From contig JAVHJL010000005.1 in the NCBI GenBank assembly GCA_036971715.1, positions 3,286,001-3,350,000 on the forward strand: a DNA stretch of 64,000 bases. Reading direction: 5' to 3'. This stretch comes from Arthrobotrys musiformis. Its lineage: Eukaryota > Ascomycota > Orbiliomycetes > Orbiliales > Orbiliaceae. The notes under the pieces were generated by a model. It did no database searches. It was not told the origin of the DNA and saw only the letters and a program-made list of their open reading frames with translations. Positions within the stretch are counted from its first letter, which is position 1; every line of letters starts with the position of its first letter. The translations under genes were made by a program, and so were the position numbers. Below, one piece after another: positions 53,081 to 61,100 of this stretch.

Positions 53081-56000
53081 CTACTCGTCCTTCCCTCCTC
53101 CCCCGGAACCAAGTAGATACCCCCCACCATTAACACTAAAACTCCCCCCTCTGGGCGTTGCAAGCCCAGTATTATTACCCACACTAACCCCGCACCAGCA
53201 CCCACTCCCCGTACCCCCCTCGATAACCTTCTCAACCTGAACCAGTACCTTCCCCATCCTAGCCCCCAAGTGCTGCTTAACTTTCTCTCTAATGCTGTTT
53301 TCATCGGTTCCCTTGTCCACGGCGATGTGGATTACGCCGAGTATATTGTTCTTGCAACTATGGTCGTGATCATGGTCGTGATCGTGCCCATGGTCATGGT
53401 CGTGGTCATGGTCATGATGGTCGTGATCATGATGATCATGTTTCCCCTTCTCCTCTTCAGCCGGAGAATCCCCCATCCAGAATTTCCCTTTATACCCCAC
53501 CACCCCGGCAAAACTACTAACCCCGCCCAATCGATCCCTCAACTCGAACTCCACATCCTCAGGTACAGCCAGTAACAACCGTTTCGCACTGCTGAATACC
53601 AGCGGGAACGCAGATGCACCGATTAATACCGCGATCAACACCGATGCGATCGGATCGAAGAATGTGTAGCCGGTGTATTTTACTAAAAGCGTTGATATTG
53701 TGACGGATAGCGAACCGAGGGCGTCGGCGAGGATGTGCAGGAAGATGCCTTGAAGGTTTTCGTTCTATAATTTCATTAGTCTTTTGCTCGATTTTGAGTC
53801 GGGGAAAGGGGGGCTTACATGATGATCATGTGAATGTCCGTGTCCGTGTCCATGATGCGCATGTCCGTGATCGAATGCCATAATGCCGACGAGGTTAACA
53901 ACCAAACCCGCGGCGCTAACAACCAATAACTCATCTAATCGCTCGAGCTCCACATCGCTCCCCCACAGCCTCTGGAACGCCTCGAAGATAATCTCAAGAC
54001 TGATTAAGAACAACAAGATACCATTCGCGAATCCCGCAAGTGTTTCGATTTTTCCAAGACCATAGGGGAATGTCGTCGATGGTGGCCATTTAGACATCAC
54101 TGCGGCTGCAAGACCGACGGCGAGAGCTAAACAGTCGAGGAGCATGTGAATGCTGTCTGACAAAAGTCCAAGGGACCCGGTTAGGAAGCCGTAGAGAGTT
54201 TGCACGAGCATGAAGCAGAAGTTTAGACTATAATCATCACAATTAGTTTAGGATCAGCAATTTATGAGGGATAGGGGACATACAGCATGAAGTAAAAGAT
54301 CTTCCTAGAATCCGGATCCGACAAGATGGCATTGACAATAGGCCAGTTCCTACTCGCCGACAACAACTGCTCGGTAACCCGGCCAGGCTTCGACGATTTA
54401 TGCGAGTGCGAGTGCTTCTTGGAGTTCAGGTAAAGCACCCCTGCGATCGACGCCCCAATCGCAGCCTCAAGGAATCCACGACGGACCAACCATTCCTCTT
54501 CGATCCAGCCGCCAAGAAAAGCTCCAATGATACCGTAGATTGCGGCGGTGGGTTGAATACCAATGTCATCGCTTCCAAGTCCAGTGAAAGCGACACCGGC
54601 GGCGATGATGGCAATGAGATACCACCCCGGGCTTGTAAAGCCGAGCGTGTAAGTACTGGACACAAACGGCAGGGCGAGGACGGGGATGCATAACATGATC
54701 GCCGCAATGACGGTAATCGGCAGCTCGGAGCGTTTGGTGGTGGACATTCCATTCTTCGCTGGGATGGGTGGCGGGAAGGTGAATAAACTTAATGTCAAAG
54801 CTAAATATCCGATAGCAGTGGACTTAATATCCGCAACATCTCCAATGGCAAAAAGATCGAGGAAGGCGACCGAGGTGAAAGCGGTGAGGAAGACCCATTT
54901 CCTCGTAAACAAGTCCTTGACCTCGTCAAATGTGAACGAGGGAAGTTTGGCTCCAAACCCGCTGGATAAACCCGAAGCGCAAGCTCCGAGGAGGAGGGCC
55001 GCTGTACGAGAACCTCCAAGCTCAAATGCGGCGAGGAATGGGAGCATGACGCCGAGAGCGCGTCGGAGGGCAAGGTTCTGGGATTGCCGACTGAAGAAAG
55101 GCGGGGATACCTCAGATTTGCCCTTGGTGAGGCCACTCTTAGTGTCCTCGACAACCTTCTTTTCTCCTCGGCTTGTAACGATCCCGATGAGGATTGATAT
55201 GAGGAGGGCCCCCGACGATAGAGCACATGCTGCAAGGAGGCGGGATGTGGGTTCGGGATGGTCGACGATTGGAGTATCCTTGTTTAGGGAGTGCGCTTCG
55301 GCGCCTGAGAGGTCCGGTTCGGGTGAGGCATGTTGGTGCGGATGGGAGAGAAAGGTTGAGGCGGACGAAAAGGCGAGCGAGGCGGAGAGGAGGGTAAGTG
55401 TGACGAGGAAGGGGGGTAGCAGTTGCTTTTGCAGGGGTTCGCTACATGACATTAGCATTGGCCAACCTGGCAAAGGAAAGAAGACATACTGTGAATGGTC
55501 GTGGCTATGGTCGTGATCATGATCATGGTCGTGTAGATGAGAATGGGAGTGGGAGGGCGAGTGTGAATGGCTGTGAGTATGCCCGTGCCCGTGCCCGCCG
55601 CAGGAAGGTGAATGGGAATGGCCAACGGACGGCGAGTGCCCATGGCCTCCACATGATGGCGAGGGTGAGTGTGAATGTGAGTGCGAGTGCGAGTGGGAAT
55701 GCGAATGCGAGTGTCCATGACCGTGGCTATGGCTATGACTATGGCCATGACCATGACCATGACCATGACTGTGACTGTGACTATGTCCGTGAACCAGCGA
55801 TATGGACCCCTGGCTACCTCTAGAATCCGGTCTGGATATATCGCCCGTCCCATTGACCGTCGTAGAACTAGCAGCAACCGAAGCAGAAACACCGCCGGGG
55901 GAGTAAACGAGACTCCTGCTCAGAGAATTATTACTAAATCTGCGGGAGTGCCTGCGTAAGGATGCGGGCTGTTCGTGGACGTGGTCTTCATCGGTGTGGT

Positions 56001-56208
56001 CGTGAGCGACACCCTCGGAGACGGCGGGAAAACGGAAGTTGGTGATGATTGGGGTCAGGCTCTCGGTAGAATTTGTCTGTCGGTGGGAGTGAGGGTGTGA
56101 ATGGGATTCATTAGAGCCAATTGAAGACTGACTGCCTCGTCGGGGAACACCATTTGCAGGAGCTGACGAAGATAGTGGTAGAGCTGGTGGCGGGGCGTAC
56201 GAGGACAT
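53081..56208 (-). CDS. MSC2: Msc2-like ER/secretory-pathway zinc transporter (cation diffusion facilitator)
   Basis: Exons (minus) 55490-56208, 54284-55441, 53819-54227 and 53081-53764, 989 aa. Msc2 (ZnT5 relative) moves Zn2+ into the ER lumen, usually as a heterodimer with Zrg17. ATG at 56208 is chosen because the upstream in-frame codons are non-ATG after a TAG. The N-terminal part is Ser-rich with a long His/Gly tract (about 55500-55790). Many extra transmembrane helices precede the CDF core. The core starts IFYFMLLNFCFMLVQTLYG and has SDSIHMLLDCLALAVG (HxxxD), a His-rich loop DHGHAHHGHGHGHSHDHH, and ILADALGSLSV (the second HxxxD, HILAD). A second His/Asp tract lies near 53350-53450. Intron 1 is 48 nt and in frame without stops, so a 16-residue longer form is possible. 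Confidence 0.92.
53345..53450 (-). repeat. His/Asp codon repeat in the Msc2-like C-terminal domain
   Basis: Alternating CAT/CAC and GAC/GAT codons encode HDHHDHDHDHDHGHD-type sequence. Such tracts bind zinc in several CDF transporters; this one is in the cytosolic C-terminal part, separate from the N-terminal His tract. Confidence 0.85.
55500..55790 (-). repeat. His/Gly/Ser codon repeat in the Msc2-like N-terminal domain
   Basis: Degenerate 6-nt repeat units encode HG and HS dipeptides, with two copies of SPSCGGHGH-type sequence. Probably a cytosolic zinc-buffering region; repeat-unit DNA is likely to vary in length between strains. Confidence 0.85.
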
Positions 56209-58183
56209 GGCGTCGAGTGCCCTGGCGGGAATGATGCTCAACTAAAGCCTCTGGAGGAAAGGGGGGTTGAAAGGTAAATGAATCGGAAGAGGAGAAGTCG
56301 GCGACTCGGATGAAAGAGACGAGGAGAGCGTCTGATGGTGAGGTCGAGTATCATACACGGATATATAAAGCATATAAATATGGTTACGAAGCCTGTCGAG
56401 GCTGGTGGGTCGTTCGCCAACCTTTCCAGGGACACGCAAGCCGTGGAAGGAGGTGATGAAGCTGGCTCGGGCCGGATTGCCTCAGATATGGAACAGCATG
56501 TCCTCCTCTATTCCCCCGGTTCAGTTAGCAGTTATGCATTGGAAGTATCGAGTGGATGTGTCTTGAATAGAATGCAGAAAGAGAGGTGAAGCCTGGAGAT
56601 GTTGGTTGATATCAGGGGCACAGTAGTCTGTTAGATGTATCGAGCATATGCACGTCAGTCTGGGCCGCAGATTCTCCACTTGCCGCTTTCGACCTGGTCG
56701 AGGCACCTTGGATGCAAACGACTCTGCCTGCAACCTGCGCCTGCTGCTTTGGGACCTGCCCAGATTCCGCGTTCCATTCCACGAACATTCCCTTCCCGTC
56801 CTTTCGAGGAGAACAATTGAGGCTGTATGATATCGTCCCTCTACAGGGCTAGTTGGTGGTAATTGTGAGGTGAGAATATTCGGGCTGGCGATTGCGAGGG
56901 AAAAGAGAGGAAATATAAGAGATGTGTTGCGTCGACAACACACAAAATACCACACAACACAGACCTTCATCGACTGACGTTGCCTCGACCCTTGGATACG
57001 GCGGATAGTATCCTGTTTCCATTCCGGATGCAGCCATACGTCTTAATTCGGGCACTTGAGATATCCACTATTGATACCTTCTATCGAGTTACACAATAAT
57101 ACACAACGTTAACCCCCACTGGTTGCTGCTATAAACTACTTAGGGATATAGCGGAGTTAAACAATGGACTAAAATATACTAAAACCCGACTGCCTGGCCC
57201 TTATTATTAGGCGGTAGGTAGCCCGGAGCATAGGCCAAAACCTACTTAAGTATCAGCTATCTAAGGTTAGTTATAGGCTTATGTTTGAATGTTTAGCGCC
57301 TAGGCCTATGTTTTGGTAAGCATATTTACGTTTTATTCTACGTTCCAATATTGTAATTTACCTGCTAACTTACCTACTAGCTAACCTATTTACTTAGTAC
57401 TAGCTGGCCTATTTACTGGCTTATATATACCTAGGTATACGGGTCTATAGGCCTATTTACCACTCTAATCAATTCAAAAACTGTTCATCAACATAAAATC
57501 TTCTAGAAAAAACAACATATTTTGGGACCCGACCCCAAGGATTTACCTAAGTATGAAAAGGTCCCGACTTGCGGCCTGGCATTAGCTAGAGTGAGCTATC
57601 TGTGTCTAGCGGTCGTCTGGGGACTAAGATCTCGGTGCGACCAGAGCAGGCGGCCTTTCAGGGTTTCCGGGTCTTCGAGCGATAAGGGTTGCAGGTTGGG
57701 AATGTGCATATTTAGCCGAATTCGCAAGCATGCACAGTCTGATCCCCGCCAACAACACAGAAACATCGATATCGTGGTTTTCTAGCTCTAGCTTAGCTTC
57801 GTAATCTCAATCATTCGGGCCTAAGCATCTTGGGGATTTATTTACTAAATAAATTCAATAGACGAATAAAATACTCTCGTCGGCGGCCAGTGTAGCGATC
57901 ATTTGCCCGAAGGCCGAAGCCTCGCAAGCTTTGCATTGCCGCATGCTGCAACATCTCAGCCTTGCAGCTACCCCGCTCCGGCAAAGAATTATATTTGACC
58001 ACGCCCCTCATGTCATTAAGGGCCTCCCTGGAGTACTACCATCTCTCGTCTATCGAGGAGATGGTACGATTTCAGCATTTTCAATTCACTAAGCCTTCTA
58101 ATATAACCATACAACACCGATATCTCTACCCAGTACTGCGTTATTGATATACTGCTCTTAATTTTCCGATACCATCTATAGAG
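56209..58183. other. Divergent intergenic region with TA-rich island upstream of the NLR gene
   Basis: 2.0 kb without a supported gene. 57,120-57,480 is dense in CTA, TAG and TTAC words (for example CCTACTAGCTAACC near 57,370-57,400), similar to the 11.6-12.8 kb region, and may be a second RIP-altered repeat relic. The 56.2-57.0 kb part is the upstream region of the zinc transporter. Confidence 0.45.
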
Positions 58184-61100
58184 ATGGTTACCGCCCTGGG
58201 TGAGGCTGGGAACGAGACCATTACCGCCGCAACATCTCACAGTGACTACACTATAGGATGGGTTTGCGCATTACCGAAAGAGCAAACCGCCGCAGTAGCC
58301 ATGCTAGACCAAATACACCCAACCCTCCCTAAGCCGCCGAACGATAGCAACTCATACACACTGGGGTCTATCGGCGGGCACAACATCGTCGTAGTCTGCT
58401 GCCCGACCGGTAAGAAGGGTACCGTGCAGGCTGGCATAGTTACGGCTCGAATGGTTGGCACGTTTCAGTCTATCAAAGCTGTCCTTATGGTTGGTATCGG
58501 TGGTGGTATTCCACCTAAAGTTAGACTAGGCGATATTGTGGTCAGTAAGCCATCCGGCCGGTACCCTGGCGTGGTGCAATGGGATTTCGGCAAGGCTGAA
58601 AAAAATGGCGAATTCCTACGAACCGGCACGCTCAGCAGCCCCCCAAACGCGATTCTGGCGGTATTATCAAAATTAGAAACCGGGCAAAAGATCGAAGGTA
58701 CTAAGATACCTCAAGTCATGGAAGGCTTGAAGGAAAAGTTGCCAGAGTACACATGGAATGACTCCCTTAAAGATCCCTGGGCCCTTGCACCGGATAGTCC
58801 CAATTGCGATCAGAGCAGATGGCAGTTAGTGTTATCAACATTATTAAGGATAATTCTGGCTTTCGGACAACTCTTCGGCTGGCGAGAATCCGCTCCCCCA
58901 AACATCGAAGTCAAATCTGTCGTAGATGCGGATACCACGACGGGTAATAAGGATGATAGGAAGCCGGGCGATATAAATATTCACTACGGCTTAATCGCAT
59001 CCGGCAACCAAGTAATCAAAGATGCCAAACGTCGGGACGAAATCAATGAGAGTCTCGATGGAGCCATCTTATGTTTCGAAATGGAGGCTGCGGGGCTGAT
59101 GGATGACTTCCCATGTCTTGTTATTCGAGGCATCTGCGATTATGCTGATGAACGAAAAAATAAAGATTGGCAAGAATACGCTGCTGCCTTGGCCGCAGCA
59201 TTTGCGAGAGAGCTTCTAGGTTATATCCAACCAGCTGACGTTCATAAAGAACGCCCAGTGAAGGAAATATGGCAGCGGGGTTAGTTAGCCTCGAGGTCTT
59301 CGTCTTCAAGTTACTGACGACCTTTTTAAATATAGTCCATGACGAAATATTGAGCATCAAGTCCAACTTGAATAAAATGGAAGACCGGGAGATCCTCAAC
59401 TGGCTTACGCCATTTGACTATGGTACCGAACAGAGCGACGTATTCCGAAAGCGGCAACCTGGAACTGGCAAATGGCTTTTAGACTCTACCGAATACCAGA
59501 GATGGCTAACCATGGAGAAAGAAATATTGTTCTGTCGAGGCATTCCCGGGGCAGGGAAGACTGTGCTTACCTCAATCGTTGTCGACCACCTGAGTACTTG
59601 GATTTTGAACGACGAAAAAATCGGAATCGCCTACATCTACTGCAACTTTAAGCGAAAGGACGAGCAAAAGATCGATGATTTGCTCTCAAGCTTGCTAAAA
59701 CAGCTAGCAGAAAGCAAGTCCTCACTACCCGAGAGTGTGAGAGTATTATACGAATGCCACAACAAGCAAAGAACACGGCCATCGCGAGATGATATCATCC
59801 AAACTCTCCATTCAGTGGTTTCTACGTATTCGAAAATCTTCGTCATCATCGATGCACTGGATGAATGTCCGGCTGACTGTCGTACAAACCTCCTCTCAGA
59901 GTTATTTGACCTTCATACTGAGTACGGTATAAACATTTTTACAACGGCTAGACCGATCCCGGACATCGTGAATAAATTTAAGGGAAATACGATACTTGAA
60001 ATTCGTGCCCATGATGAGGATGTACGGGCATATCTAGATGCCCAAATCTCCCAGTCGGGTGAGGAAGTGCGAGATTATAGCGACCAAGTCAAAGATAAAA
60101 TCACAAACGCAGTTGACGGAATGTACGTATAACCCTACAGCATAACAAGCAAAATTCTAACTTCAACTTAGGTTTCTTCTCGCGAGGCTGTACTTCGAAG
60201 CTATCAAGTCCAAAACGACACTCAGCAAGTTAAAGCGTGCGCTAGAAGGTCTCAAAAAGGGGGACGACGCATATAACTTTGCTTATACACAAACTATGGA
60301 AAGAGTCAACAGCCAAAACCGAGATCACAAAGCTTTGGCGAACCAAGTTCTCGAGTGGATCATTTATGCCAAGAGGCGTCTTACAATGTCCGAACTAGGG
60401 CATGCGCTCGCAGTAGAACCTAACACTCAGGCACTCGACAAAGAGAATATTCCTAAACCCGAGCTTATAGTTTCAGTTTGTGCCGGGCTGATTGTAGTCG
60501 ACGAGGAGAGCGACATCGTTCGATTGGTGCACTATACAACGCAGGAATATTTCGATAAACACGGTGAGACGTTGTTTCCACTCGCCCATGCAAATATTAC
60601 GGAAATATGCGTTACCTACCTGTCCTATGACACCTTCGAATCAGGCGCCAGTTCCAATGATGAGGATTTCGAGACGAGATTACAGTCAAATGCCTTGTAT
60701 GATTATGCGGCACGAAACTGGGGGAGTCATGCCCGCACGGCTAAAGTCGGGGCGGTACCGTCAGTCTTACGCCTAATCTAATGCAAGAACCGTGTTTCCG
60801 CATATTGCCAGGCTGTGTTTGTTAGCAGTTGGCGACGGGATAGTCAAGGATTCCCAAAATGGACAGGAATACATTTGGTGTCATATTTGGGATTGGAGGA
60901 ATGCCTAGCGGCTTTGTTTTCCCAAGACCCTAGTACAGAGACAAACGTAAATTCTAAGGATAGTTACAACCGGACGCCACTGGACTGGGCTGTAAGGGAA
61001 GAGCACGAAGCCACAGTCAGGCTGCTAGTGGATAAGGGAGCTGATTTGGATACGGAGGATGAATACGGTCAGACGCCATTGAACTGGGCTGTAAGGGAAG

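Noticed and set aside
54686..55516. Plus-strand 276-codon frame opposite the zinc transporter
   Set aside because: Antisense of conserved transmembrane coding sequence; starts at a non-conserved ATG and has no domain.
55500..55790. Repeat array considered as CRISPR or satellite
   Set aside because: It is a coding His/Gly/Ser dipeptide repeat in frame with the zinc transporter; no spacers, and the organism is eukaryotic.
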